A stretch of 64,000 nt of DNA from Modestobacter sp. VKM Ac-2985 (lineage in GTDB: Bacteria; Actinomycetota; Actinomycetes; Mycobacteriales; Geodermatophilaceae). Position numbers and translations under genes: made by a program. The notes under the pieces are model-generated. The model did not search any database and was not told the DNA's origin. It saw nothing but the letters and a program-made list of their open reading frames with translations. This document shows, piece by piece, positions 34,288 through 43,290 of the stretch. Position 1 is the first letter of the stretch. Every line of letters begins with the position of its first letter. The stretch lies in assembly GCF_026967925.1 (NCBI RefSeq), contig NZ_JAPVBI010000001.1:1821894-1885893 (forward strand), in the 5' to 3' direction.

Positions 34288-34880
34288 CGTGGAGGCTCCT
34301 GGGAGTTCGTGGGGCGTACGGCCCGGGCGATGATCTCGTGGGTCTCGGCGCGGGAGACCGGCCGGGTGGAGAGGACCTTGTGCATCACCAGGCCCTCGAT
34401 CAGCCCGTCCAGCCCGCGGGAGGTGGTCGGGTCGACGAACCGCTCCAGCACGCTGCGGCTGCGGCGCATCCACGACTCGGTGACCGTGCGCAGCCCGGGG
34501 TCGCGCAGCGCGGCGAGGAAGAGCTCGTAGGCGACCGCCCAGTCGCGGTCGTCGGCGTCGGCATCGGCGTGGATCAGGTCGGTCACCGCGTCGACGACGT
34601 CCGCGACGCTGCCGACCTCGGCGAAGTGCGCCTCGTACTTCACCGCCATCCGCTCGGCGTGCAGCGCGAAGGCCTGCGCACGCAGGTCGTCCAGGCCGGT
34701 GAAGTGGTAGGTCAGCGAGCCCAGCGGGACGTCGGCGGCCGCGGCGATCAGCCGGTGGGTGGTGCCGGCGACGCCGTGCTCGGCGATCACGTCGACGGTC
34801 GCCTCGACGATCCGCTGCCGTCGGTCGGGGTCGTGCCGCCGCACCGGCCGGTCGTGCGGTTCGGGGGCGTCAGTGGTCAC
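34284..34880 (-). CDS. TetR-family regulator
   Basis: A 198 aa repressor. The N-terminal helix-turn-helix (residues 18-65) reads RQRIVEATVDVIAEHG, GTTHRLIAAAADVPLGSLTYHF, the usual TetR pattern. The C-terminal domain is all-helical with no family marker. Start and stop overlap both neighbours by GTGA, so it is co-translated with the acetyltransferase upstream and the MFS pump downstream. It probably binds the palindrome at 35457-35473 and controls its own operon. Confidence 0.88.
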   Translation of the reverse strand: MTTDAPEPHDRPVRRHDPDRRQRIVEATVDVIAEHGVAGTTHRLIAAAADVPLGSLTYHFTGLDDLRAQAFALHAERMAVKYEAHFAEVGSVADVVDAVTDLIHADADADDRDWAVAYELFLAALRDPGLRTVTESWMRRSRSVLERFVDPTTSRGLDGLIEGLVMHKVLSTRPVSRAETHEIIARAVRPTNSQEPPR

Positions 34881-35446
34881 GGCAGCGGCCGGACGACCCG
34901 GGCCGGGCTGCCGACCGCGACGACGTCGGCGGGCAGGTCACGCGTCACCACGGACCCGGCACCGACCACGGTGTTGGCGCCGATCGAGACGCCGGGGCAG
35001 ACGATCACGCCGCCGCCGAGCCAGACGTTGTCCCCGATCACGATCGGCTCGGCGGACTCCCACTTGTCCCGCCGGGGGCCGGCCTCCAGCGGGTGGGTCG
35101 CGGTGAGCAGCTGGACGTTCGGGCCCAGCTGCACGTCGTCGCCGATGATGACCCGGGCGACGTCCAGGCAGACCAGCCCGAAGTTCACGAAGGTGCGCGA
35201 CCCGACCGTGGTGTGCCGGCCGTAGTCGCAGTGGAACGGCGGGCGGATCTCGCTGCCCGCGCCGAAGGCGCCCAGCAGCTCCTCCAGCACGGCGCGGCGG
35301 GCCGCGCCGTCGGTGGGGTCCATGGTGTTGTAGCGGTGCGACAGCCCCTGCGCGCGGGTGCTCGCAGCGGCGATCTGGGGGTCGTCGGCGACGTAGGGGT
35401 CGCCGGCCGTCATCCGCTCGTACATCGAGCGCCCGTCGCTGCTCAT
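34877..35446 (-). CDS. maltose/galactoside O-acetyltransferase-like protein
   Basis: A 189 aa acetyl-CoA-dependent hexapeptide-repeat enzyme. MYERMTAGDPYVADDPQI is the family's N-terminal Mac domain. DYGRHTTVGSRTFVNFGLVCLD leads into the left-handed beta-helix with the catalytic-His region LLTATHPLEAGPRRD, and DNVWLGGGVIVCPGVSIGANTVVGAGSVVT follows. Sugar specificity is not certain. ATG 35446 is chosen because a 17-bp palindrome lies just upstream; the frame continues further but would run through it. First gene of the three-gene operon. Confidence 0.88.
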   Translation of the reverse strand: MSSDGRSMYERMTAGDPYVADDPQIAAASTRAQGLSHRYNTMDPTDGAARRAVLEELLGAFGAGSEIRPPFHCDYGRHTTVGSRTFVNFGLVCLDVARVIIGDDVQLGPNVQLLTATHPLEAGPRRDKWESAEPIVIGDNVWLGGGVIVCPGVSIGANTVVGAGSVVTRDLPADVVAVGSPARVVRPLP

Positions 35447-35456
35447 GCGTACGACC

Positions 35457-35473
35457 GTACACATCATGTGTAC
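35457..35473. promoter_or_regulatory. TetR-type operator upstream of the acetyltransferase operon
   Basis: GTACACAT-C-ATGTGTAC is a perfect 17-bp palindrome 11 bp before the first start codon. It is flanked by GTACGACC on one side and AGCCGTAC on the other, giving an extended near-symmetry of about 33 bp. The 39 bp gap to hrpB is nearly all operator. Control by the operon's own TetR protein is the simplest reading. Confidence 0.65.
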
Positions 35474-35485
35474 AGCCGTACACGG

Positions 35486-37969
35486 TCAGGTCCCGCGGGG
35501 CTTGGCCCGGCGGGTCGGGACGGCGGTGGCCGGGTCCTCCGGCCAGGGATGGCGGGGGTAGCGGCCGCGCAGCTCGCTGCGCACCGCCGGGTAGCCGGTG
35601 ACCCAGAAACCGGCCAGGTCCGCAGTCGTCGCGACCACCCGGGAGGCGGGGGAGAGCAGCTGCAGGCGCAGCGGCCGGCCGGCGACCACCGGGGCCGCCG
35701 CCCAGCCGAACACCTCCTGCACCCGCACCGACAGGGTCGGCACCTCGGGGTCGGCGTAGTCGACCCGCACGTTGGAGCCGGTGGGCACCTCGACCCGTTC
35801 GGGCACCAGCTCGTCCAGCCGGCCGGCCAGCTGCCAGGGCAGCAGCCCGCGCAGCGCCGCGGTGAGGTCCACCCGGGCGAGGTCCCGGCGGCTGCGGGCG
35901 CCGGACAGTGCCGCGCCGTCGGCCAGCGCGGCGAGCAGCGACTCGTCGTCCACCGCCGGCCACGGCTCGCCCAGCCCGGCGTGCGCGGCGGCCAGCCGTT
36001 CGCGCAGCGCCCGGGCGGCCGGCGTCCAGCTCAGCAGGGCGAGCCCGTCCCGGCGCAGCCCCTCCGCCAGAGCCGCGCGGACGGCGGTCGGGTCCGGGTC
36101 GGGCAGCGGGCGCTCGGCGAGCACGATCGCGCCCAGCCGCTCCACCCGGGCGGCCCGGACGTCGCCGTCCCGCCAGCTGATCTCCGGCCCGTCGGTGTGC
36201 GCGGCCGCCCCCGCCGCCAGCGCGGTCGCCTCGTCGATCGCGATCGCGACCGCGGCCCGCACCCGCGCGTCACGGCGCCCGGGCGCGCGGTCGGCCGCGG
36301 CCACGGCCAGCCAGTCCGCCCCGGACAGCGCGGTCCCGGGCGCCAGTTCCGCGCCGGTGCCCGCGGCCAGCAGGTAGGTGCGCTGGGCCTCCGGACGGCG
36401 GCGGGCCAGCCACTCCGGGTGCGCCAGCCCGACGAGGAGCCCCGCGGCGGCGTCGTCCGGCAGCCCGGTGTCCGGCGCCGACGGGGCCGCCCGGGTCAGC
36501 CGGGCCACCTCGTCCCGCCAGCGGGCCGCCGGGCCGCCGGACTGGCCGCGCAGCGACCGCCACTCGGCGACCAGGTCGTCGGAGCGGGGTGCGACGTCAC
36601 CGGACAGCAGCGCCACGACCTCGGCCGCACGCCGCCGGCCCACCTGCGCGGCGCCGTCGAGCAGTGCCCGGGCCAGCCGCGGGTGCGCCCCGACGGCGGT
36701 CAGCGCCCGGCCGCGCGGGGTGACCCGGCCGCCGTCGTCCACCGCGCCCAGCCGGCGCAGCGTCGCTCGGGCCACGGCGAACGCGGCCTCCGGCGGTGCG
36801 TCCGGCAACGCGAGCCCGGCGCCGTCCGGGGCGCCCCACACCGCCAGCTCCAGCGCCAGCCCGGTCAGGTCGGCGAGGGCGACCTCCGGCTCGGCAGCCG
36901 CGGGCAGCCGGTCGTGCTCGGCGGCCGACCACAGCCGGTACACCCGCCCGGGCGCCTCCCGGCCGGCCCGCCCGGCGCGCTGCACCGCCGAGGAGCGGGA
37001 GACCCGGACGGTGACCAGTGCGCCCATCCCGCGGGCCACGTCGAACCGCGGCACCCGGGCCAGGCCGGCGTCGACCACCGTGCGCACCCCGGGCACGGTC
37101 AGGCTGGTCTCGGCGACGTCGGTCGACAGGACCACCCGGCGGCGCGGGCCCGGGGTGAGGGCGGCGTCCTGCTGGTCGGGTGGCAGCCGGCCGTGCAGCG
37201 GCCGGACGTCGGCGTCCACGCCGGTCAGCAGGCCGGCGACCCGGCCGATCTCGGCCGCGCCGGGGAGGAAGACCAGCACGTCGCCGGTGGTCTCGGCCAG
37301 CGCCCGACGCACGGTGCCGGCGACCGCGGCCAGCAGCCGCGGGTCCACGACGGTGCCGTGCGGCGGGGCGACCGGCGGGCTGGGCGGGCACCAGATCGGC
37401 TCCACCTCGTGCAGCGAGCCGGTCGCCTGGACGACCGGCGCACCGCCCATCAGGGCAGCCAGCCGGTCGGCCGCGGCGGTCGCCGACATGGCCAGCAGCT
37501 CCAGCTCCGGGCGCAGCGCCGCCCGGACGTCGAGGGTGAAGGCCAGCGCGAGGTCGGTGTCCAGCTGCCGTTCGTGGCACTCGTCGAGCACCACGGCCGA
37601 CACCCCGGGCAGCTCGGGGTCGGCCTGCAGCCGGCGGACCAGCAGGCCGGTGGTGACCACCTCGACGCGGGTGGCGTCGCTGCGCCGGCTGTCGCCGCGC
37701 ACGCTGTAGCCCACGGAGCGTCCCACCGGCTCGCCCAGCAGCGCGGCCATCCGGCGGGCGGCGGCCCGGGCGGCCACCCGCCGCGGCTCGGCCACCAGGA
37801 CCCGGCCGGGCAGTCGGTCGGCCAGCGCGAGCGGGACCAGCGTGGTCTTGCCCGTGCCCGGCGGGGCGACCAGCACCGCAGCGCCGGCCGCGGTCAGCGC
37901 CGTGTCGAGTGCGGGCAGCACCGAGCGGACCGGCAGGTCGGTCCCGGGCGTCCCTGGCGGCGGCAGCAC
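35486..37969 (-). CDS. hrpB: ATP-dependent RNA helicase HrpB
   Basis: An 827 aa DEAH-box helicase. Motif I is APPGTGKTTLVPLAL, motif II is LDECHERQLDTDLAL, motif III is MSATAAADRL and motif VI is QRAGRAGREAPG. The winged-helix/ratchet region and the HrpB C-terminal domain follow, to the end RYPRHPWPEDPATAVP near the C-terminus. HrpB is of poorly known cellular role. GTG 37969 is the best start: further upstream the frame runs into the divergent EF-G-like gene's leader. The length fits the family. Confidence 0.9.
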   Translation of the reverse strand: MLPPPGTPGTDLPVRSVLPALDTALTAAGAAVLVAPPGTGKTTLVPLALADRLPGRVLVAEPRRVAARAAARRMAALLGEPVGRSVGYSVRGDSRRSDATRVEVVTTGLLVRRLQADPELPGVSAVVLDECHERQLDTDLALAFTLDVRAALRPELELLAMSATAAADRLAALMGGAPVVQATGSLHEVEPIWCPPSPPVAPPHGTVVDPRLLAAVAGTVRRALAETTGDVLVFLPGAAEIGRVAGLLTGVDADVRPLHGRLPPDQQDAALTPGPRRRVVLSTDVAETSLTVPGVRTVVDAGLARVPRFDVARGMGALVTVRVSRSSAVQRAGRAGREAPGRVYRLWSAAEHDRLPAAAEPEVALADLTGLALELAVWGAPDGAGLALPDAPPEAAFAVARATLRRLGAVDDGGRVTPRGRALTAVGAHPRLARALLDGAAQVGRRRAAEVVALLSGDVAPRSDDLVAEWRSLRGQSGGPAARWRDEVARLTRAAPSAPDTGLPDDAAAGLLVGLAHPEWLARRRPEAQRTYLLAAGTGAELAPGTALSGADWLAVAAADRAPGRRDARVRAAVAIAIDEATALAAGAAAHTDGPEISWRDGDVRAARVERLGAIVLAERPLPDPDPTAVRAALAEGLRRDGLALLSWTPAARALRERLAAAHAGLGEPWPAVDDESLLAALADGAALSGARSRRDLARVDLTAALRGLLPWQLAGRLDELVPERVEVPTGSNVRVDYADPEVPTLSVRVQEVFGWAAAPVVAGRPLRLQLLSPASRVVATTADLAGFWVTGYPAVRSELRGRYPRHPWPEDPATAVPTRRAKPRGT

Positions 37970-38076
37970 GCCGGCCAGTCTCGCCTGCGGTGCAGACCCG
38001 AGCCCGCCCAGGACTTGTCCGGGTCGGCATCCGGGGCCAGGGTGGGCACCTGGGACGACGACGTCCGGAGGTCTGC

Positions 38077-40167
38077 GTGGCGACGCACAGCGGCAGCGGC
38101 AACCGAACCGGCGTGGGTGCACCGGCACCCCGCCCGCCCGAGCGGGTGCGCAACGTGGCGCTGGTGGGTCGCGCCGGCGCGGGCAAGACCACCCTGGCCG
38201 AGGCGTTGCTGGTGGCTGCCGGGGCGCTGCCCCGCGGTGGCCGGGTGGAGGACGGCACCACCTGCCTGGACACCGAGGAGGTGGAGGTCCGGCTCCAGCA
38301 CTCGGTCTCGTTGCACGCCGCGACGGTCGAGCACGCCGGCCACCGGGTCACCCTCCTGGACACCCCGGGCGCCCCGGACTTCGTCGGCGAGCTGCGGGCG
38401 GCGCTGCGGGCCGCCGACGCCGCGCTGGTCGTCGTCTCCGCGGTGACCGGGGTGGACGCCGGCACCGTGCAGGTGTGGGACGAGTGCGCCGCCGCCGGGC
38501 TGCCGCGGGCGGTGGTGGTCACCCAGGTCGACCGGCCGCGGGCCGACGTCCCGGCCGTCGTGCGGAGCTGCCGGGAGCTGCTCGGCGCCGGGGTCCACCC
38601 GCTGCACGTGCTCGGGGACGACGGCGCGCTCACCTCGCTGCTGGAGCCGCTGCCCGGGAACCCGGAGCGCGACCGGCTGCGGGCCGAGCTGATCGAGGGG
38701 GTGATCGCCGAGAGCGAGGACGAGACGCTGATGGACCGCTACCTCGCCGGCGAGCCGATCGAGGTCGCCGACCTGGTCGCCGACCTGGAGACGGCGGTCG
38801 CCCGCGGGGACTTCCACCCGGTGCTGTGCGCCGCCCCGCCCACCGGGCTCGGGGTGGGGGAGCTGCTGGACCTGCTGGTGAGCGCCTTCCCCTCGCCGCT
38901 CGAACGCCCGTGCCCACCCGTCGTCCGGCCGGACGGACGGCCGGCCGGGCACGTGGGATGCGACCCGGCCGGGCCGCTCGTCGCCGAGGTGGTGCGGACG
39001 ACGACCGACCCCTACCTCGGCCGGATCTCCCTCGTCCGGGTCTTCTCCGGCACCCTGCGACCCGATGCCCCGGTGCACGTCTGCGGCGCCGGATCGGGGC
39101 ACGGCTGGGGCGAGCAGCACCCCGACCACGACGCCGACGAGCGGGTCGGGGGCATCGCCGCCGTGCTGGGCAGCACGCTCCGGCCGGTCGCCGAGTGCCC
39201 GGCCGGTGACCTCTGCGCGGTCGCCCGGCTGACCAGCGCCGAGACCGGCGACACCCTGTCGGACCCGGAGCACCCGCTGGTGGTGCCGCCCTGGCCGCTG
39301 CCGGACCCGCAGCTGCCGGTGGCGGTCGAGGCGGCCTCGCGCAGCGACGAGGACCGGCTGGCCGCCGCGCTGACCCGGCTGGCCGCCGAGGACCCGGCGG
39401 TGCGGGTGGAGCGGCGTCCGGACACCGGGCAGCTGCTGCTGTGGTGCGTGGGCGACGCGCACGCCGAGGTGCTGCTGGACCGGCTGCGCGGCCGGTACGG
39501 CGTCGCGGTGCAGACCCCGCCGGTCCGGGTGCCGCTGGTGGAGACGCTCGCCGGCCCGGCCACCGTGACCGGGCGGCACGTCAAGCAGTCCGGCGGGCAC
39601 GGCCAGTACGCCGTGGTGGTCCTCGAGGCCCGGCCGGGGCCGCCCGGGTCCGGGGTCACCTTCAGCCAGCGGGTGGTCGGCGGGGCGGTGCCCACCCAGT
39701 TCCACGGCAGCGTGGAGAAGGGCGTGCGCGCCCAGGCCGCCCGCGGGGTGAGCGCGAACCGGCCGCTGGTCGACGTGGAGGTGGTCCTCGTCGACGGCAA
39801 GGCGCACTCCGTCGACTCCTCCGACGCCGCGTTCTCCGCCGCCGGCGCGCTCGCCCTGCGCGAGCTCGCCGCCGCGGCCGGCACCCAGGTGCTGGAGCCG
39901 TGGTGCGCCGTGGAGGTGACGGTGCCCGCCGAGCACGTCGGCCCGGTCCTCGGTGACCTCGCCGGGCGGCGGGCCCGGGTCACCGGGAGCGCCGCCGACC
40001 CCGCGCGGGAGGAGACGACGGTGCACGCCGAGGTGCCGGAGCGGGAGCTGATCACCTACCCGCGCGCGCTGCGGTCGGTGTCGCACGGCACCGGCCGGTT
40101 CACCCGCCGCCCGCTGGGCCACGAGCCGGCCCCGGCCGCCGTCGTCGCCGACCTGCAACCGGCCTGA
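38077..40167 (+). CDS. degenerate EF-G-like GTPase (EF-G2 type)
   Basis: A 696 aa protein with the EF-G domain plan: G domain to about residue 270, domain II, then domain III (VERRPDTGQLLLWCVGDAHAEVLLDRL), domain IV (VKQSGGHGQYAVVVLEARP and HGSVEKGVRAQAARGVSANR) and domain V. The P-loop GRAGAGKTTL is intact. The DTPGH motif reads DTPGAPDF, so the catalytic His is gone, and NKxD reads TQVD. It cannot be the main translocase; it may act in stress or have lost GTPase turnover. CGGAGGT precedes GTG 38077. Divergent from hrpB. Confidence 0.85.
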   Translation: MATHSGSGNRTGVGAPAPRPPERVRNVALVGRAGAGKTTLAEALLVAAGALPRGGRVEDGTTCLDTEEVEVRLQHSVSLHAATVEHAGHRVTLLDTPGAPDFVGELRAALRAADAALVVVSAVTGVDAGTVQVWDECAAAGLPRAVVVTQVDRPRADVPAVVRSCRELLGAGVHPLHVLGDDGALTSLLEPLPGNPERDRLRAELIEGVIAESEDETLMDRYLAGEPIEVADLVADLETAVARGDFHPVLCAAPPTGLGVGELLDLLVSAFPSPLERPCPPVVRPDGRPAGHVGCDPAGPLVAEVVRTTTDPYLGRISLVRVFSGTLRPDAPVHVCGAGSGHGWGEQHPDHDADERVGGIAAVLGSTLRPVAECPAGDLCAVARLTSAETGDTLSDPEHPLVVPPWPLPDPQLPVAVEAASRSDEDRLAAALTRLAAEDPAVRVERRPDTGQLLLWCVGDAHAEVLLDRLRGRYGVAVQTPPVRVPLVETLAGPATVTGRHVKQSGGHGQYAVVVLEARPGPPGSGVTFSQRVVGGAVPTQFHGSVEKGVRAQAARGVSANRPLVDVEVVLVDGKAHSVDSSDAAFSAAGALALRELAAAAGTQVLEPWCAVEVTVPAEHVGPVLGDLAGRRARVTGSAADPAREETTVHAEVPERELITYPRALRSVSHGTGRFTRRPLGHEPAPAAVVADLQPA

Positions 40168-40212
40168 GCCCGGGCCGGCGGCACCGGTCGAGCGACGAGG
40201 AGAGGAGCCACC

Positions 40213-41895
40213 GTGGCACGACGGGGAGACCAGCAGGCGCCCGGCGCCGAGGTGACCGACCGCAGCAAGCCGGCGACCGGCCGGGGTGGGGAGCAGTCGA
40301 ACGTCACCGACACGTCGGTCCCGCCCGGCCGCCAGTGGGCGGGCCGGATCGGGGGGCCGGTCGCCGCGCTGGTCGTCTACTTCCTGCTCCGTCAGGACGA
40401 CGCCCTGAGCACCGCCGGCCGGACGACGGCGGCGATCGGCGTGCTGCTCGCCGTCTGGTGGATGACCGAGGCGCTCCCGCTGCCGGCGACCGCGCTGGTG
40501 CCGATCGTCGCCTTCCCGCTGCTGGGCGTGCTGTCGGTGGCGGAGGCGACCGCGCCCTACGCCAACTCGAACATCTTCCTGTTCATGGGCGGGTTCATGA
40601 TCGCCCTGGCCATGCAGAAGTGGGAGCTGCACCGGCGGATCGCGCTGCTCACCGTGCGGGCGGTGGGCACCAAGCCACCCCGGCTGATCGCCGGGTTCAT
40701 GCTCGCCACCGCCTTCCTGAGCATGTGGGTGAGCAACACCGCGACCACGGTGCTGATGCTGCCCATCGGGCTCAGCGTGCTGATGCTCGTGCTGGACCGG
40801 GTGGCCGCCGGCAGCGCCGACGCCGAGGCCGTCGCGGCGGCCACCGACACCGACGGCGGCACCGGCGGCGACACCCCGGGTGACGGCGGCCCGGCGGTCA
40901 CCGAGCTGATCCAGGACTCCGACACCCGCAACTTCGCCGTCGCGATGATGCTGGGCATCGCCTACGCGGCCAGCATCGGCTCGCTCGCCACGCTGATCGG
41001 CACGCCGCCCAACCTCATCCTCGCCGCCTTCGTGGAGCAGAACTACGACATCGAGCTGGGCTTCGGCGAGTGGATGCTGATGGGATTGCCGCTGGCCGCG
41101 GTCTTCCTGGTGCTGGCCTGGCTGGTGCTCACCAAGGTGGTGTTCCGTTCCGGGCTGCGCGAGATCCCCGGCGGGAAGCGGGTGATCCAGTCCGAGATCG
41201 AGAAGCTCGGCTCGATGTCCCGGGGCGAGTGGACCGTGCTGGTGGTGTTCGTGACCACCGCGCTGCTGTGGGTGTTCCGCCAGCCGCTGACCGGCTGGGG
41301 CGCGCTGACCGACGTGCTGCCGTTCGTGGCCAACCTCGACGACGCCACCATCGCCATCGCCGCGGCCGTCGCGCTGTTCCTCATCCCGGTCAAGGCCCGG
41401 GAGGGCGTCTCCGCGCTGGACTGGCAGCAGGCGCAGAAGCTCCCCTGGGGCGTGCTGCTGCTCTTCGGCGGGGGCCTGAGCCTGGCCGCCGCGGTGCAGG
41501 CGAGCGGGCTGGACGAGTACGTGGGCAACCAGGTGGGGGCCGTCGGGACGCTGCCGGCCATCGTCCTCGTGGTCGTGACCGCTGCCGTGGTCCTGCTGCT
41601 CACCGAGGTCACCAGCAACACGGCGACGGCGGCGGCCTTCCTGCCGGTCCTCGGCGGGGTCGCCCTCGGGCTCGACCTCTTCCCGCTGGTGCTCCTGGTG
41701 CCCGCGGCGCTGGCCGCCACCTGCGCGTTCATGCTGCCGGTGGCCACCCCGCCGAACGCGATCGTGTTCGGCTCCGGCTACGTCACGATCGGGCAGATGA
41801 TCCGGGCCGGCGCCGTCCTCAACGTGATCGGCATCGTGCTGATCACCGCCGCGGTCTACTTCCTCGGCGGGGTCGCCCTGGGCATCACCTTCTGA
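40213..41895 (+). CDS. SLC13/DASS-family anion:sodium symporter
   Basis: A 560 aa membrane protein of the divalent anion/dicarboxylate group. It carries both SNT motifs, VSNTATTVLMLP and TSNTATAAAFLP, plus LPLPATALVPIVAFPLLGVLS, TLIGTPPNLILAAF and MLPVATPPNAIVFGSGY. A long hydrophilic N-terminus (50 residues) and a Gly/Thr-rich loop near residues 205-235 are unusual but membrane-neutral. Substrates are succinate-type acids, sulfate or citrate. GAGGAGAGGAG precedes GTG 40213. It ends before a strong hairpin. Confidence 0.9.
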   Translation: MARRGDQQAPGAEVTDRSKPATGRGGEQSNVTDTSVPPGRQWAGRIGGPVAALVVYFLLRQDDALSTAGRTTAAIGVLLAVWWMTEALPLPATALVPIVAFPLLGVLSVAEATAPYANSNIFLFMGGFMIALAMQKWELHRRIALLTVRAVGTKPPRLIAGFMLATAFLSMWVSNTATTVLMLPIGLSVLMLVLDRVAAGSADAEAVAAATDTDGGTGGDTPGDGGPAVTELIQDSDTRNFAVAMMLGIAYAASIGSLATLIGTPPNLILAAFVEQNYDIELGFGEWMLMGLPLAAVFLVLAWLVLTKVVFRSGLREIPGGKRVIQSEIEKLGSMSRGEWTVLVVFVTTALLWVFRQPLTGWGALTDVLPFVANLDDATIAIAAAVALFLIPVKAREGVSALDWQQAQKLPWGVLLLFGGGLSLAAAVQASGLDEYVGNQVGAVGTLPAIVLVVVTAAVVLLLTEVTSNTATAAAFLPVLGGVALGLDLFPLVLLVPAALAATCAFMLPVATPPNAIVFGSGYVTIGQMIRAGAVLNVIGIVLITAAVYFLGGVALGITF

Positions 41896-41925
41896 CCTCC
41901 TCACCCGCCGGCCGCGGGACCAGGG

Positions 41926-41956
41926 GCCGGCCCGGCGTTTCCCGCCGGGCGGCCGG
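41926..41956. terminator. Hairpin after DASS transporter
   Basis: CCCGGCG (41931-41937) pairs with CGCCGGG (41943-41949) around TTTCC, and outer GGCC/GGCC blocks extend the stem. It stands in the 133 bp gap before the CPA1 antiporter and is a likely transcription end, though no U-run follows. Confidence 0.5.
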
Positions 41957-42028
41957 TGGGCACGGGGCGCCGGGGCACGTGACCGGCGCGTCGTCCTGCC
42001 GCACCCGAGCCGGGGGGAGGGGGACGTC

Positions 42029-43234
42029 GTGGAGGACCTGCACCTGGGCTATGCGCTCGTCGGCAGCCTCGCGGTGGCCCTGGCCGCGCTGTCCAGCAAG
42101 ATGCGCGAGCTGCCGTTCAGCGAGCCGTTGCTGGCGCTGGTGCTCGGGGTGGTCGTCGGCCCGCAGGTCCTGGGGCTGATCGAGGTGGCCGAGGCGACGC
42201 GGTCGACGTTGGTCGAGGAGACCGCGCGCGTGCTGCTCGCCGTGTCGCTGATCGGCGTGGCCCTGCGCTACCCGGTGCGCCGGCTGCGCCCGATCGTCAC
42301 CCCGGCCGCGCTGCTGGTGACGGCCGGGATGGCCGGGATGGCGGTGCTCTCCGCCGGGCTGGCCTGGCTGGTGCTCGGCGTCCCGCTGGCGCTGGCGGCG
42401 CTCATCGGCGCCTGCATCACGCCCACCGATCCGGTGCTGGCCTCCAGCGTGGTCACCGGGGAGCCGGCCGAGGAGCACCTGCCGGCCCGCACCCGCCAGC
42501 TGCTGTCGGCCGAGTCGGGCACCAACGACGGGCTGGCGCTGCCGCTCGTGCTGCTGGGGATCGCCCTCGTGCTGGGGGACTCCCTGGGGCACGCCGCCCT
42601 GGACGGCGTCTACCAGGTGGTCGTCGCCGTGGTCGTCGGCACCGTGGTCGGGTGGATCGCCGGGCGTGCGGTCAGCTTCGCGATCAGCCGCAACGACGTC
42701 TCCGAAGGCGCCTCGCTGGTGTTCACGCTGGTCCTGGCCATCGCGGTCCTCGGCATCGCCCGGATCGCCAACGCCGACGGCATCCTCGCGGTCTTCGTCG
42801 CCGGGCTGGCCTACAACGTCGCCGTCGGGCAGGACGAGGTCGGCCCGCAGAACACCATCGACGAAGGCGTCAACCGGTACCTGGTGCTCCCGCTGTTCCT
42901 GCTGCTGGGCATCCTGCTGCCCTGGTCGGCCTGGGCGGACCTCGGCTGGACGGCGCTGGTCTTCCCGGTGGCCGTGCTGCTGCTCCGGCGTCCCCCCGTG
43001 CTGCTCGCGCTGATGCGGCCGCTGGGGCTGCAGCTGCGGGACGCGGTGTTCCTGGGCTGGTTCGGGCCGATCGGGGTGAGCGCGCTGTTCTACCTGACCT
43101 TCAGCGAGGAGGAGGGCGTGACCGATCCCCGGCTGTGGGCGGCGGGCACCCTGGTGGTCGCGGCCAGCACGGTCGCACACGGGATCACCTCGGCACCCGG
43201 CCGCCGGATCTACCGCCGGGTGGCGGGCACCTGA
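42029..43234 (+). CDS. CPA1-family sodium/proton antiporter
   Basis: A 401 aa antiporter with about twelve spans. LIGACITPTDPVLASSVVTG and SAESGTNDGLALPLVLL are the core motifs; the second gives the paired Asn-Asp of electroneutral NhaP/CPA1 exchangers. FLGWFGPIGVSALFYL near the C-terminus also fits. It lacks a long cytosolic C-terminal domain. GTG 42029 is preceded by GGGGGGAGGGGG. It may exchange Na+ or K+ for protons. It stands alone between two gaps. Confidence 0.88.
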   Translation: MEDLHLGYALVGSLAVALAALSSKMRELPFSEPLLALVLGVVVGPQVLGLIEVAEATRSTLVEETARVLLAVSLIGVALRYPVRRLRPIVTPAALLVTAGMAGMAVLSAGLAWLVLGVPLALAALIGACITPTDPVLASSVVTGEPAEEHLPARTRQLLSAESGTNDGLALPLVLLGIALVLGDSLGHAALDGVYQVVVAVVVGTVVGWIAGRAVSFAISRNDVSEGASLVFTLVLAIAVLGIARIANADGILAVFVAGLAYNVAVGQDEVGPQNTIDEGVNRYLVLPLFLLLGILLPWSAWADLGWTALVFPVAVLLLRRPPVLLALMRPLGLQLRDAVFLGWFGPIGVSALFYLTFSEEEGVTDPRLWAAGTLVVAASTVAHGITSAPGRRIYRRVAGT

Positions 43235-43290
43235 TCGTTGCCGCCTGCACTCACCCTGCGGATGATCACCACTGCCGGTAGGCATGCGGC

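Noticed and set aside
35093-38446. 1117-aa plus-strand open frame antisense to hrpB
   Set aside because: It lacks any domain and is filled with RRP/GQ/AG-type low complexity; hrpB on the other strand has all helicase motifs.
37894-41904. 1336-aa minus-strand open frame across the EF-G-like and DASS genes
   Set aside because: It is a shadow of two well-supported plus-strand genes. It is rich in His/Gln/Arg/Gly repeats without any domain, as expected for the antisense frame of GC-rich coding DNA.
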